From Nothopassalora personata (taxonomy: Eukaryota; Ascomycota; Dothideomycetes; Mycosphaerellales; Mycosphaerellaceae): a DNA stretch of 64,000 nt. Under the pieces are notes generated by a model that did no database searches, had not been told where the DNA came from, and saw only the letters and a program-made list of their open reading frames with translations. Made by a program: the position numbers and the translations under genes. The stretch is taken from the NCBI GenBank assembly GCA_033816765.1, contig CM066289.1, positions 1,798,001 through 1,862,000 of the forward strand, read 5' to 3'. This document shows positions 49,447 through 61,065 of the stretch, one piece after another (position 1 is the stretch's first letter; each line of letters opens with the position of its first letter).

Positions 49447-52400
49447 TCTATTACAATAATAAGAAATTGATGGACCTATACCGCCCTACTAGCACAATCC
49501 CCTTCTTTAAGGTAGTTACACCGCCTTAGTTAGAGATAGTCTATAAATAGCTATCAAGTAATAATAGGAGCATCCTACTAAAGATTACTAAGAAGCAGCG
49601 TACAGCGCACTTCATTAGTACAATTAGTAAGGGTAATACTATCTAAACACCGCCTGTTTAGGACTCTAACGGCGACCGTACCGTTATAGTAGTAATGAAT
49701 AGTACAGGGGGTACTAAAGGTGTAGTAACGTCTAGTAGGACCCCCATTAAACACCGTAAGCTCTTAGGCCGCTAGTGGCACTAAATCTTCGGCTATATTA
49801 GCGCTAAACGCATTAACTAGCTTCCGTTTAGAGTTAAGGGGGTGGTTATTAACCCTAATGTACCTAAGGTACCTCTTACTGCACATTGTAGAGCATGTAG
49901 CCTAGCTAAGGTACACAAAGTGTTTAATAGGACTAAGCCAATGAGGGCAATGACTCCCTATAGGCACGTAGCTATAGATTTAGCTAAGTTTATACTAGTA
50001 TATAATAGTGATCGTTACCTAGTTTATTTCTACGATTTAGATACCTATAGGTACTTTCAATTCACCATTAAGAATAGGGACTAACCATTAGTATTGGCTT
50101 GCTTTAATAGCCTACTTAGCTTTATTAATTTTATTAGGCGTAGGTTTGTTTACTTCTATAGCAATAATAAAGTAGCTATTAGCATAGCCTTCCGCTTAAC
50201 CATTAATAACAATTAAATTGAGTGGCATAATACTGCTAACTACGCGTCTAACTAGGACCTAGTAGAACGAGCGGGCGGCGTTATTATTACGATGTCTCGC
50301 ACAATCCGCATTTATGCTCGCCTACCTAAAAAGCTCTAGAATGAATGTATAGTAGCTACCGTCTACATTCTCTAGCGGTCACTAATCTAATTAAAAGGCT
50401 AGAAGACTCCCTTCGAATTAGTAATAGGCAGGGTACTAAATGTAGGCTATATAGTAGTGTACGGCTACCTAGCCTACGTGTACATTTATAGCACTACTTA
50501 ACTAGGCAAGACTAAGAAGCTTAAAGAACGAGCACTCATCGGATACCTTGTAGGCTACGGCTCTACTAACATCTATAGGGTGTGGGACCTATCGAAAGAT
50601 AGGGTTATGAGGGTAAAGGACATCCTCTTTAATAAGACTACGTTCTACGACCTATTAATTCTCACTACTAGTTACTTAACCCCTATTAAGAACATCGTAA
50701 TAGTAGAACCGGCTAAAGAGCCTAAACAGTACTACGACCTATATATAGCTTACTATAAGCAGGACATAGCATAGGCCGAGGGGGTAGAAGAATAGGCTTA
50801 ATAGTAGCCGCTCTATTAAAACCCTCGTTAACACGCCTATTAACAATTACTACTTAGGTATGAACTATACTAGCTACAATACCGAGCGCTAGTAACATTT
50901 AACTAACCTAAAGGTAACAGCAGTTTCTAGCTACTTAATTGGCCGTTATTAAATAACGCTACAATCCCTACACTTTTACGAGACTAGGTTAAATCCGGGG
51001 TCGAACTATCGACTAATAAGAGTATAGAGAACTCTGACTATAATAATAGCTATTAAAACAACGCGGTTAACAGTAACGCGTCTTAACAGTACATTAACGA
51101 CTTTAAGTAGCAATTAATAGATGCACTTATAGAGGAAGACCGTAAGGAGATTATAGTAGACATAGATGCTTCGAACATAGATGCTTCGACGACTCTAGAC
51201 GTCGCTACCGCTCCTCCTTTAGCAATCCCCTTCGAAGAACTTAGTTAAATGGATAAGTTTTCCCCTAATTCTAGATATACCCTTACCGATACTAGGAAGA
51301 GGCTTAGAACGGCCTACTTCTACTATACTCCATACAATATTATAGTTACTAACGTTGTCATTAGCTAGATAGCGGGCCTCCGCTAGAGACCTCGTTATCT
51401 AGGCCGTAAGTACTACGATGTCCTTCGATCTAAACGTACACGCGACTTCTCTCCTCTACGCCGTGTTAATACTATTACGTCGATGTACCGCGATAACCTT
51501 CCGCCCGAACCTCTAAACTACCGTGCCGCTATAAAGCACCGCTTTGCCTAATAATAGCGTAAAGCCATAGCTAAGAAGTTTACTAAGGTAATCTCTACTA
51601 GCACATTTAAATAGGTAACTTAGTAAGAGAAGGATTATAATGCTTAGTAAGAAGAGGAGGGACTTTAGCTACTACTACCGCTAAAGTAGGTGTATAAGTA
51701 TAAGCTAGATAAGTATAGTATGCTAAAGAGCTTTAAGGCCCGGCTATACGTAAGAGGCGATCTATAGGGTACATACTTAGATACATACGCCGCTACACTA
51801 CTAGTAAGCATGTTCCGCCTCTACTATACTATAGCCGCGAGCTTCGACCTAGAAGCTAAATAGTTTAATGTTATGAATGCCTTTCTAAATTCGGACCTAC
51901 CGTATACTATGTACCTATAACTACCTCCTAGAATCGACCGACTATCGGATGGATCTAGCTATGCTCTTAAACTAGTTAAGGCTCTCTACGGACTTAAGGA
52001 ATCCCCTCTCCTTTAGTATAACTCCCTTACTGCAACGCTCTCCTCTTTAGGCCTAGTTCCCCTATTAGACTCTAAGTGCATCGATTATAACGATAAGGTT
52101 ATGTTCTTCTTCTACGTAGACGACCTAGTTATGCTCTACTATCGTAAGAATAAGGCCTATACGGCATACATTAAGCAATAGCTTCTTAACGTATACGAGA
52201 TGCACGAGCTCGGAGATCTAACCTAGTTCTTAGGAATTAAGGTAACACGAGACCGGTAAAAGAGACTACTATAGCTCTTATAAGAGGACTATATAGAGAA
52301 GCTCGCCGCTAAGTTTAGCATATCTACTAGCGTACGTAAGACTAATGTGCTAGTGGATTAACACCTCAACTAGACGGTACCCGAGGATTACGTCGTAGAC

Positions 52401-53190
52401 GCTATAAAGATCCTTACGTACTAATAACGCATTAGGTCTCTAAACTTTGTAGTAACGTATATACGCCTAGACATCGCCTTTTCCCTATCTATGCTCTCGT
52501 AGTACCTAACTAAGCTAACGGACACACATCTAAAGCTTACGGATTAGTGCTTACGCTACCTCCTAGAGACTAAGAACCTCTACCTTATATATAGCGCTAG
52601 TAAGCACATTACTAGCCTACATAGTTAGCCTAAACATCTCGGTAAGAACTATAAATTCTTTAGCGCATTAGATGCCTCCTACGGTATAAACGTCGATAGG
52701 ACTAGCTCTAGCGGATAGATCTTTATACTGTTCGGCGGACTAGTCGATTATAAAGTCTCTAAGTAGATTACTATTACTAAGTCCTTAACCGAAGCCAAAC
52801 TCCTTAGCCTATTATAAGCGGCATTAGAGCTAATCTAGTAGGAATGTATCTTCGCCGAGATCTATCTCGAGTTTAACTAGTGCACACACCTATACTATAA
52901 TAACACCTAGACTATTCGACTTATTAACTAGTAAGGGTAAAAGCTTAATACTAAGCTACGCTATATTAACATCTATTACTATTAGCTCCGCTAGAGAGAC
53001 TAACGAGGAGATATCGAGATTCGGTATCTTAATACTAACGACATGCCTATAGATAGGCTTACTAAGCTACTACTACTATAAAAGTATAAGCACTTTGTGA
53101 AGCTGCTTAATATAGCTAAGGAAGACGTAGATCTACGCTCCTTAGCGCCTACTATAGATACTAACACTAGCCGCATTACCTTATGAGGTG
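49447..53190 (+). pseudogene. Copia B pol (integrase, RT, RNase H), inactivated
   Basis: Integrase zinc segment CRACSLAKVHKVFNRTKP near 49890 and core (YRHVAIDLAKF, YLVYFYDLDTYRYFQF), RT with FYVDDLVMLYYRKN near 52110 and a C-terminal RNase H to about 53185. Open stretches (49842-50084, 50580-50774) are chance survivors between TAG stops. Confidence 0.85.
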
Positions 53191-54566
53191 ATAATAACGC
53201 TTAAGATGCGTAGGCCTACTATACTAGTAGCTCTTCTCGACAGTTACTAGCACTAGGCTTTAACTATAGGACTCCTCTTCTCGGCGCATTATAGCATGCA
53301 CGACATAGTAATTAGCTACCACTAAGCGCTACTTCTATTATGCCTCTCCTTCCGTATTCGGATAGATGCAACTTCCCTTTTATCCTTTTTATACTAAAAT
53401 AGGAAGGAACTAGTAGTAGGACTATATAAAAACACCTCTTTAGTTCTAAACCCTTCCTCTTTCTTTAACTAACATAGACCGGTAGAGGCTGTATAGTATG
53501 TTCGGTACTACTGTCTCCTCTACCGGCTCCGTACTACCGCCTAGCGCCGCTAGCGCCGCTACCGCTAGAGTAAGCGTCTACTATTTACCGGCGCTACCCT
53601 AGCACTATTATTACTAGGTGTTTCTTGGACTCCTATTGGCCTATAGTAAAAGGACCGGAAACACCCCTATTACTAGTAGCGGTGTAGCGTATAAGCACCT
53701 ATAACGGCGTAGCTAATTATAGGCGCCGAAACACTATTAACCTCGCTACTAGTAGCATTACTATCACTACCTCCGTTACTATATTATAACGATCGTTATG
53801 ACATCATCGATACCTCTATTATCGTCCTTACCTCACTTAGAGACAGTATCTCTACCCGCTAGGCGTGTAGTACCTGTAGCACTACCGTCGCTAGGATTAC
53901 CCTTGCCCTAAGTAAAAAGATAAGGCCTTCATAAGCTATAAAGACCTTTTATTAGGTAAAAGAGTTCCTACTAGGACGTAGCTAAATGGTAATCTCTACC
54001 TAAGGCAGGAAGCGGAGTTCTCTAAGACCGTGACCGAAGTTATATGTGCGCGGTTATTAGATAGTAGCAAGGCACCCTAATTGCCGAAGTAACAGCGTAC
54101 TATAACACCTAGGATTTTAATTAAGAATAATAGAGCGGACATTAAAGCGGACGATAGGCCAAGTAATAAATTCAGCAGATATAATAACCCCTAGGACTCG
54201 AACCCACAACCTTATATATCCGTTAAAATGTAGGGAGATAGCACGCCTTACCGTTTAGTGCTATAAGAATAGCTTAGCTACCCTACCGGACAAGATTCAC
54301 ATCGTTTAGAACCTATTATATAGGTTAACTATAGTATAAGGGACTTAGTAAGATTATAAATAGGGATGTAAGGCTAGGACAATAGCCTTACTTAAAACGC
54401 TAACTTAGCGCCCTACTATATAGCTTACAATGGAGCTCTAACAAGCACGTAGTAACGAAGCCTAACGTTATAAGGTGGGTGGGTGGGGTGATAGGTAATA
54501 GATAGGGTGCACGCGATTATATGCGATTAGCTTATTCACCTGTAAGCCGTACGAGCTAAGGGGGTG
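53191..54566 (+). other. Extra 1.4-kb region between RNase H and 3' LTR of copia B
   Basis: Longer than expected for a copia tail. A TATA-like ACTATATAAAAAC (~53422) is followed by pyrimidine-rich sequence and an ATG at 53500. The frame then gives a Ser/Thr/Ala-rich start and hydrophobic stretch, interrupted by TAG. It could be a captured or extra gene in sense orientation, now ruined by RIP. No family recognised. Confidence 0.35.
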
Positions 54567-54772
54567 TGTCACGATCTAAGCGTGTACCGGCGCTATAGCC
54601 TAATTAAACCTAAGGCAGCAGCCGCTAAGAATCAGGTAACATTAATTAGTTACCTATAGCCTTTTTATAAGCAGCCCCTTTAATTCTAGCTTAGACACAT
54701 GTAATCTACTATCTGCTTTTGAAACACCTTTATGAGCCCATTTCATAACTTCTAACCACTTATAACGTAATA
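54567..54772 (+). repeat. 3' LTR of copia B
   Basis: 206 bp beginning TGTCACGATC; aligns end to end with 47353-47558. Confidence 0.88.
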
Positions 54773-55235
54773 ATACCCTTAAAACACTATTATATATAGC
54801 ATACCTTACTAAAAGCTTCTTAAAAAGCTTTAAGAATAGGTGTGTAGTAGTTGTTAGGGTATGTAAGTGTGTATAGTAGTCTAAAAAAGGTAGGAAGAGA
54901 GGTATAAAGTAGTATAAAGTAGAGAGAGTTGTTTAGTAAAGAACTAGCTTCTTTTATACGTACCTACGAGGTTTGTACGTTACTACCTAGCTAGACCTTC
55001 TTAAGCCGAGAGAACCTTCTGTTCAATTCTAAAAGCGGAAAGATAAGGCCTAAGTATGTCTAAGAGTAGGTCTCTTATATATGCAAATCTAATAAGATTA
55101 CTGTCCTTAGTATGTGCTTGCTTATAGCAGAAACCTAGTATCTAGAACTAGTAAAGGTGTTCGAGACTAATACAGCAATATAGGTAATATTAAGTTAATT
55201 AGACTGTCTTTATAGTAGTTAGTCTAAAGGGGGAG
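54773..55235 (+). pseudogene. Last piece of copia A with polypurine tract
   Basis: AT-rich remnant ending in AAAGGGGGAG (55226-55235) immediately before the 3' LTR, a standard polypurine tract. No intact frame. Confidence 0.75.
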
Positions 55236-55411
55236 TGTTATAAATTAGGTAACCAAGGTCCATGTTAGTCAGGACTTAGCACACACATACTATATTATAC
55301 TGTTTTCTGTAGCCAGATAGTCTCACACCTTGTGGCAATTCATAAGGGTTACTGATCTACCCTATCGTTTCAATCTGGAAGCTTGTACTCGTCAAATACC
55401 TAATTACAACA
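55236..55411 (+). repeat. 3' LTR of copia A
   Basis: 176 bp, TGTTATAAATTAGG...AATTACAACA, followed by the duplicated target GCGTT. Confidence 0.92.
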
Positions 55412-55584
55412 GCGTTCACCACGTTGCCCGGCTTCTCAGGCCGCACTTCTTCCGATTCTCCTGCAGTAGCGCCGCCACGTTCAATGCTCTCGTCTGCAGC
55501 AACCCGCGGCTGCCGAGACGATGCAGAGGATGCTGGAACCAATTGACCATCTTGATACACAAGCAGCGACGACAATAAGTCCAT
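55412..55584 (-). pseudogene. N-terminal exon of the interrupted dsRNA-binding-like gene
   Basis: Minus-strand start MDLLSSLLVYQDGQLVPASS at 55584, then a Glu/Arg-rich stretch that runs into the LTR. A 58-nt leader intron (GTGAGT ... CACCTCAG, about 55590-55647) precedes the ATG. The reading frame at the LTR matches the one that continues at 12699: removing the element and one GCGTT copy gives 521 continuous codons over 1563 coding bases, introns excluded. Confidence 0.75.
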
Positions 55585-57142
55585 GTTCGCTGAGGTGCAG
55601 CACGAGCTGTTTTGTGCAGGCGGCAGAGACTCCGACGCGAAACTCACGCGGCCCTGCGCGTCGCGTGCTTCAGTATGAAATCTGGTGTTTTTTGCTGCCG
55701 GAGAGGATAAGAATCGATTTCTTGTGACTTGGGCATGGTTTGCTTGAGATCAGACGATTCGAAAATGCCGTGAGCTCGACCTTTACATTGAGTCTAGGCG
55801 TCCACGACATCGCCACGAGATTGGAGAGCATGTGATCCAGGGCTTGGAGGAAGATGCCACTTCTGATGAGAGAAGGTGCTCTCGTGAAGAGTTCGGTAGG
55901 CAGAGTTTCGCGAAGAAGCAACGGATTAGTATGCCACTGAGGCAGCGTGTTTACTCCTGCTCCTATCTGCCCGTCCGACGAGAGTTCATCAATCATCAAA
56001 TCAGACCAAAGCACCCATAGATGATATCTGCATCACCGATGGAGTAGAGTGTTCAACGAACACGTCCGATCAATCCTGTTGACAGTGCGATAGTTACCAC
56101 GGAAGCAACATCGCTCCAGAAAAGGCCATCGTCGTACCTCCTTACACGGACAAAGAGCTAGCATGGCTTGGTACGAATTGGATAGACGAGTACAGATTCA
56201 TGTTGGCATGGGGACTGGATCACAGCATGGTCGACCACCGCGCGGAAGGTCGGCTGCTTGTTAGAGCCTTGATCAGCGAAGGAAGAGGCAGGTGTGAACG
56301 GGAGGCTGCATCATGGAGGGATGGATGCGACCCTGCACACATGGGAGTCGAAACCCGGAAAGCGGTCAGAGCGGATTCCGTGACTGAGATGACTGGCACC
56401 GAAGCGACCTCTCCGCAAGAGAGGCAGGAGAGCAATAAAGCAACATCTCGATGTACCGGCGACGCAGATGGCCAGAAGCCACTCGAAGAATGACTGTGGG
56501 CACAACACCGCCAGGCAACGAGCCAGCGCCAGGGGTGGAACGGACTATGGCGAGCGCACAGCAGGGCGGTGCCAGACGCGAGCCAAAGGCAGTATTAGGA
56601 CGGCCCTGTCAAACACACAGATATGCTACCAGTGGGTGAGGTGACTCCAGCTGATCGCGGCATGCTGTTGACCGAGTGTCTGATGGGAAGACGACCAGAT
56701 CGATGTCAACAGTGGCAATCTTGTGTACAAAATTGTTCCGTGTTGTGCTCCAACAACACAGAGCTCCATCATATTAATGCTGATGTAATAAGCATTGCAG
56801 GGATCAGCGCAACACGACTTGGTGCCGACAGGTGTATCATCAACGTCACTCTCCTCCGCCTTGGAGCCCGCTTCCACCATTTTCACCGTAATGATGGGAT
56901 ATGGGAGCAACCTCGCTGGCACCGTGCGCCCAGAAAATGTTGGCACAGAGCTCGTTCGAGCTCTTTGTGTGGATGCCACAAGCCGTCAATCCGCTGTTAT
57001 GACGCAAGCATGAACAATGTAGGCGCATACATACATCGCCACGCATTGCTAAACACGGCTTTCTGTCTGCTCCACAAGAATCTTGCTCTCCTTGATCGTT
57101 GCGATATTCTTTCCCACGGAGACCACAGAACAATAGCAAAAC
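55585..57142. other. Intergenic region right of the transposon block
   Basis: About 1.5 kb. A minus-strand frame (Met at 55996 to 55670) of ~109 codons is the only sizeable candidate and has no recognisable domain. The rest has short overlapping frames. Includes promoters for the flanking genes. Confidence 0.35.
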
Positions 57143-58990
57143 ATGTCAGGCGAAGGACAAAGCAGAGGAGGAGTTGCCGATGCTCTCAAGGCTGGTGTCA
57201 ACTACCTCACGGGCTCGAGCAACACGACAACTACTGGCAATTCTGCCATACACCAAGATGGTGTGGATCACATTAAAGACAAGCTGAACGAGAGAGGTGA
57301 TTCACGTCGTCTGGCTATGCCTGAAGTAGCAGACCCTAATCTCATTGCAGATCCAAACACGATCTCGCCGCCAGGCTTGTCATCTCAGGACACACCGCGG
57401 ACCAGCAGCAGAAACTTCTCACTGAACATAGCAAGCAGTACGTCACAATCAGGCCTCAGCCAAGAAGGGCGACCGCAAACACTGCCGACTTCCGAGTTGG
57501 AACAGCGTGAGCGCGAGCAAGGCGAGCGAGACGATAAGACTGGTCTTCCACGCCAGGTCGAAGACTCATATCGGAGTGCTCCAGACGTAGCTCCGCCAAC
57601 GACAGGAAGTGCAGAAGCCATCCACGACAAGCGCGAAGTGCAGCAAGAGCTTGAGAGCATTGTGGCACAGCCTGCACCAGCTACTAGTGAGGGCGTTGGC
57701 CATGGTACCGGAGAGCCTCTCGGTAGTGGTGTTACCAGCAGGTCTCATGCCGGAACGTCGAATTCGGGAGCAGTGGGTTCACAATCCGCTACAGGTACAC
57801 ATGGCGTGCAAAGCAGTGGCTACTCAGACGTAGGCACTGAGCAAACAGTCACTGAAATTCACTCAGGCACATACTCTGACAGTGGCGTTCGCGGAGGAGG
57901 TGTCGGCACAACCAATCAGACTGGCGGCGTTGCTCCCGCTGGTGTTGCGAGTACAATGAGCTCAGCACCAGGACAGTACAACCAAGGTGTTGACTTCACT
58001 GGCCACAGATCAGCAGAAGAGATTGCCGGCAACGTGGCGGGGCTCGCAGCAGAGAGCACACACGGTGTCCCACCTCCAAAGGCAGGATGGCATCCAGACA
58101 AGGATGCTGCCGCCGATGGTACTGAGCGCAAAGATCTTCGTGCACCCGGCTTCACTGCAGGTGGCGCAGACGCCGCGAGAGGTTCAGGCTTGGCTGACCG
58201 CACGAAGAACGATCCAGCATTCGACAAGTCTGGTCACTCTACTGGCTCTGACCTCACTGCTGGCGCTGCCGGTCTCGGAGTTGGTGCCATTCTGTCGAAC
58301 AGTACTCGCAACGACCCAGCACACGATCAATCTGGTACATTTGCACCCAATACTCAACAAAGTGGTCGTGATCGCCAGACTCACTCGTGGGAGCACCATA
58401 CTTCCGCACTAGGAGCAGGGGCTGGCGGAGCTGGTCCGGCTCCTGGTGTAGCTGGCGCAGAATCCCTGCGGGATCACGACACCACACGCAAAGAGCGCAC
58501 AGACCCAACCGACACAGCCACCGACAAGCTTCGAAGGGACCCAGCCCACTCCGCTTCCGACGATGCAGTCCTTGGCTCATCTGCTGCTGGTCCACAAGCG
58601 GGCCGCGGTGAACGTGGCACGAACAGCAGCGACCTCGACACCACAGTCAAAGAACGCACCGATCCGACCGACAGCGCGATTGAGAAGCTCCGCAGGGATC
58701 CAGCACACTCCGCATCTGACGATCACGTCCTGGGCAGTGATGCACCGGGTCCCCAGGCAAGCCGCGGCGAGCACGTTGATCGCAAGCATGCTGAGGGCCA
58801 CAAGCACGACCCCAGCGCGGCTGGAAAGGATGATCCGTACTGGCAGGGCAAGGAGAGCGCGAGAGAGCATTTGGAGCATGAGGCCAGGGAGGGCAGAACT
58901 GTTAAGGAGAACCCGGATTCTATTCCTACTGCAGGTGGTGAGAAGTTGGGGAGCAAGCATTGGGGTGAGAGCAAAAAGCTTCCTGAGTAA
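57143..58990 (+). CDS. Hydrophilic, repeat-containing disordered protein (hydrophilin/LEA-like)
   Basis: 615 aa, intronless, rich in Gly, Ser, Thr, Asp and His with almost no hydrophobic core. Two tandem ~50-residue repeats lie at about 443-491 and 493-545 (each with DTT-KERTDPTD, then KLRRDPAHSASDD, then VLGS-A-GPQA-RGE). Related NDPAxDxSG motifs occur near 350 and 390. There is no signal peptide or membrane segment. The composition suggests a desiccation- or stress-protective hydrophilin, but that is inference; no catalytic domain is visible. Confidence 0.75.
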   Translation: MSGEGQSRGGVADALKAGVNYLTGSSNTTTTGNSAIHQDGVDHIKDKLNERGDSRRLAMPEVADPNLIADPNTISPPGLSSQDTPRTSSRNFSLNIASSTSQSGLSQEGRPQTLPTSELEQREREQGERDDKTGLPRQVEDSYRSAPDVAPPTTGSAEAIHDKREVQQELESIVAQPAPATSEGVGHGTGEPLGSGVTSRSHAGTSNSGAVGSQSATGTHGVQSSGYSDVGTEQTVTEIHSGTYSDSGVRGGGVGTTNQTGGVAPAGVASTMSSAPGQYNQGVDFTGHRSAEEIAGNVAGLAAESTHGVPPPKAGWHPDKDAAADGTERKDLRAPGFTAGGADAARGSGLADRTKNDPAFDKSGHSTGSDLTAGAAGLGVGAILSNSTRNDPAHDQSGTFAPNTQQSGRDRQTHSWEHHTSALGAGAGGAGPAPGVAGAESLRDHDTTRKERTDPTDTATDKLRRDPAHSASDDAVLGSSAAGPQAGRGERGTNSSDLDTTVKERTDPTDSAIEKLRRDPAHSASDDHVLGSDAPGPQASRGEHVDRKHAEGHKHDPSAAGKDDPYWQGKESAREHLEHEAREGRTVKENPDSIPTAGGEKLGSKHWGESKKLPE

Positions 58991-59186
58991 ATGCTCCGTT
59001 TTGAAGTGCGTATGAAAGGGCGTGTTGATGAGAACAATGAATAACCGCCGAGATGTCTTGTTCCACTATTTCCAGGTAGTGAAGCAATCGATTGTGTCAT
59101 GGCTATCTCAACCCACATGCGGAGCTTTTCTGCAGCTTGTATCGAGGAGAGAGCATGAGCCGCAACGTTTCGACGTCTTCCACTGG

Positions 59187-60044
59187 TCAAGACGCGCTGC
59201 ACTTGCGTAAGATGTCCTGCAATGCCCGCCTGCGAGGAGCTAAGTACAGCGAAAATCCGACATGTTCTGTCTCCAAGACCTCGCCAGATTCAGCCAATGT
59301 CTCCACCCGAACAGCAAGGCTGACCTTACTTAAAGACTGAAAAGACAGCAAGATGCTCTCCAAGCGCTCTTCGATACGCCATAAGCCCCGCATAAGGTGA
59401 TCCTTACGGGGCCTGCGCCGCCCCACACGCGAATGCCGGATCTCTAGTCGAAGGGTCTCTAGACCGCGCATGACCCGCAGCCGCTTGCAGACAGCTTCGA
59501 AGCTTTCGTAACGTCCAAAGACCACAGTGAGGTCCCTGATGGCCGTGAGGCGCAGAGGACTGAGTGAAGCCCAGAACTGTCCCGGACCGTCTTCGCCACA
59601 TTGGAGTACAGCACTGCTCTGTGGATAGAGATCGTAGCAATGTAAGAGGAGAGCGTTGCACCGATAGAAGAGAGCGGCGACCTCAAAGTAGACGAGTCGA
59701 CAGGTCGTTAGAAACTCCAAGACAGTTGGCCCTGGAATGGTCTCTGGATAGGGGTGTTCCCATAGGTCTTTGCGAGGTCTGAGCTCGATCGCCGGGGCGA
59801 GGTCAGACTTCTTGCGCGGCTCGACGGTGAACACGAGTCTGAAGATCTCATTTCTGATTTCTGGAGGTAGCTTGAATAATGGTGATCGATCTTGCGTGCA
59901 TGCAGGATACTGGGCCAGACTCCTGAGGATCGAGTTCCTGGTGGTTCGCGGTGCCATGATGAATGCTGTAATTTGAATTTGGAAAGTCTTGTCAGCCGAG
60001 CTTGAATGATTGGGAGTACTTGTGCACATCGTATTTGAGGACAT
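59187..60044 (-). CDS. F-box-like/DUF fungal protein (LPPEIRNEIF motif)
   Basis: 285 aa from the first ATG; Met-30 (59957, MAPRTTRNS) is an equally good start. FKLPPEIRNEIFRLVFTVEP near residues 57-76 is the degenerate F-box-like opening of a large fungal-expanded family. It continues with PTVLEFLTTCRLVYFEVAALFYRCNALLL and a C-terminal half of alternating helices and strands. F-box proteins bridge Skp1 to ubiquitylation targets, but many of these fungal proteins are uncharacterised. No truncation visible. Confidence 0.75.
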   Translation of the reverse strand: MSSNTMCTSTPNHSSSADKTFQIQITAFIMAPRTTRNSILRSLAQYPACTQDRSPLFKLPPEIRNEIFRLVFTVEPRKKSDLAPAIELRPRKDLWEHPYPETIPGPTVLEFLTTCRLVYFEVAALFYRCNALLLHCYDLYPQSSAVLQCGEDGPGQFWASLSPLRLTAIRDLTVVFGRYESFEAVCKRLRVMRGLETLRLEIRHSRVGRRRPRKDHLMRGLWRIEERLESILLSFQSLSKVSLAVRVETLAESGEVLETEHVGFSLYLAPRRRALQDILRKCSAS

Positions 60045-60423
60045 GTGGCAAGCTTTGATCAGGATGCGCAGCTCTGGAAACCAGCTGCACTCGATATCTT
60101 ACCATAGCTGCTGATGAGCTTGATGTTCGCTGTCAGAACAGACACTGATCATCCATTACCACTCCTTACAGCTCGGCCTGGTATTGAGCAGGCCTCAGTA
60201 CGAGGGGTCCTTCTCATCAAGTCTGAATGAGGTTGCAATCCATTAAAATTAGGTGATGATGTCGCTACATAGGTCAAAGCTGTGAAAGCCTGAAAGAATA
60301 TCGTGAAAGGAGCAAGGATTGTCTCGGCTAGCTCCGCTAGCCGCAAACTCTATGGATAAGCGATACTCGTCCCAAAATTTACAACCCTGTGCCTCTTTCC
60401 TTAATGCCTCGGTAGCACAACAT
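60045..60423. promoter_or_regulatory. Divergent intergenic region
   Basis: About 380 bases between the F-box-like gene (minus) and TMA23 (plus). An in-frame ATG at 60352 would give TMA23 a 24-residue extension, judged less likely. Confidence 0.35.
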
Positions 60424-61065
60424 ATGGACGCCGCCTCCTACCTCAAGCGCCAAGGCTGGCGTGGTGATGGTCACTCGCTTGATCAGACTGGTCGCGGGAT
60501 CAGCCGGCCTCTCCTCGTCAGCAAGAAGGTCGACGTCCTCGGCGTAGGCCTGAACAAGCATGCCGCAGTCTCAGATCAGTGGTGGATGCGCGCATTTGAT
60601 CAAGGCCTCAAAGACCTGGGCACGGGGAAGAGAACAGCTTTGGCAGATGTGAGAGAAAAAGGACATTTGTACGGAGGACTGTACGGCCGGTTTGTGAAGG
60701 GCGACGGCGTGGCAGGAACGTTCGAAACGCCAACGCCAGAGGACAGCGGAGTCGAGCTGCCCGAGGTAGTGTTGAAGAAGCGGAAACGAGGCGACGAGGT
60801 GGAAGGAAAAGTGTCGAAGAGGTCGACAGATGCCAAGAGCGACAGCAACAAGTCGAAGGGAAAGTGTGAGGGCAACGCAACGAAGCAAGTCACATCAGAC
60901 GACAGTGCTTTGGACAAAAAGGCTATGCGAGAGGTGAAAGCTGCCAAAAAGCAGGCCAAGCGAGACCTCAGAGCGCAGAAGGCGAAAGATGCGGACAGCG
61001 TATTGAAAGCAGTAGAAAAGGTCGACATGAAGAAGGCGAAGCGGACGAAAAGTGCAACTGGATGA
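60424..61065 (+). CDS. TMA23: G-patch nucleolar protein TMA23
   Basis: 213 aa. The N-terminus MDAASYLKRQGWRGDGHSLD, then RGISRPLLVSKK, then LGVGLNK, and QWWMRAFDQGLKDLG, matches the TMA23 pattern: a G-patch-like segment that in yeast acts in ribosome biogenesis and co-purifies with ribosomes. The C-terminal half is Lys/Asp/Ser-rich with repeated KAAKK/KKAK blocks, as expected for a nucleolar protein. Start chosen at the family's conserved MD-x-YL. Confidence 0.85.
   Translation: MDAASYLKRQGWRGDGHSLDQTGRGISRPLLVSKKVDVLGVGLNKHAAVSDQWWMRAFDQGLKDLGTGKRTALADVREKGHLYGGLYGRFVKGDGVAGTFETPTPEDSGVELPEVVLKKRKRGDEVEGKVSKRSTDAKSDSNKSKGKCEGNATKQVTSDDSALDKKAMREVKAAKKQAKRDLRAQKAKDADSVLKAVEKVDMKKAKRTKSATG

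Larger units (their letters stand above)
47353..54772 (+). mobile_element. Ty1/copia element B, RIP-damaged, nested in A
   Basis: LTRs 47353-47558 and 54567-54772 (206 bp); target duplication ATACC (47348-47352, 54773-54777). PBS GTTATAAGCCCGATAGG right after the 5' LTR, polypurine CTAAGGGGGTG before the 3' LTR. Gag, protease, integrase, RT and RNase H remnants in copia order. Length is 7.4 kb, including a 197-bp solo LTR and about 1.4 kb after RNase H. Confidence 0.9.
12700..55411 (+). mobile_element. Ty1/copia element A, outer shell of a 42.7-kb nested transposon block
   Basis: Flanked by direct LTRs (12700-12875 and 55236-55411) and a perfect 5-bp target duplication GCGTT (12695-12699 and 55412-55416). 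Its own sequence survives in nine pieces separated by nested insertions. Read in order they give PBS, gag with a CCHC knuckle, integrase, reverse transcriptase and RNase H: the copia order (integrase before RT). All coding parts are broken mainly by TAG stops where CAG or TGG codons are expected, the mark of C-to-T change at CpA on both strands (RIP). Inserted units are listed separately. Confidence 0.9.

Noticed and set aside
55670..55996. Minus-strand frame upstream of the dsRNA-binding-like gene start
   Set aside because: No recognisable domain and it could be part of the 5' leader. Not supported enough for a gene call.
56200..56493. Plus-strand 97-codon frame in the right intergenic region
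   Set aside because: Starts at a non-ATG-like context, low conservation features, overlapped by similar-length frames on the other strand.
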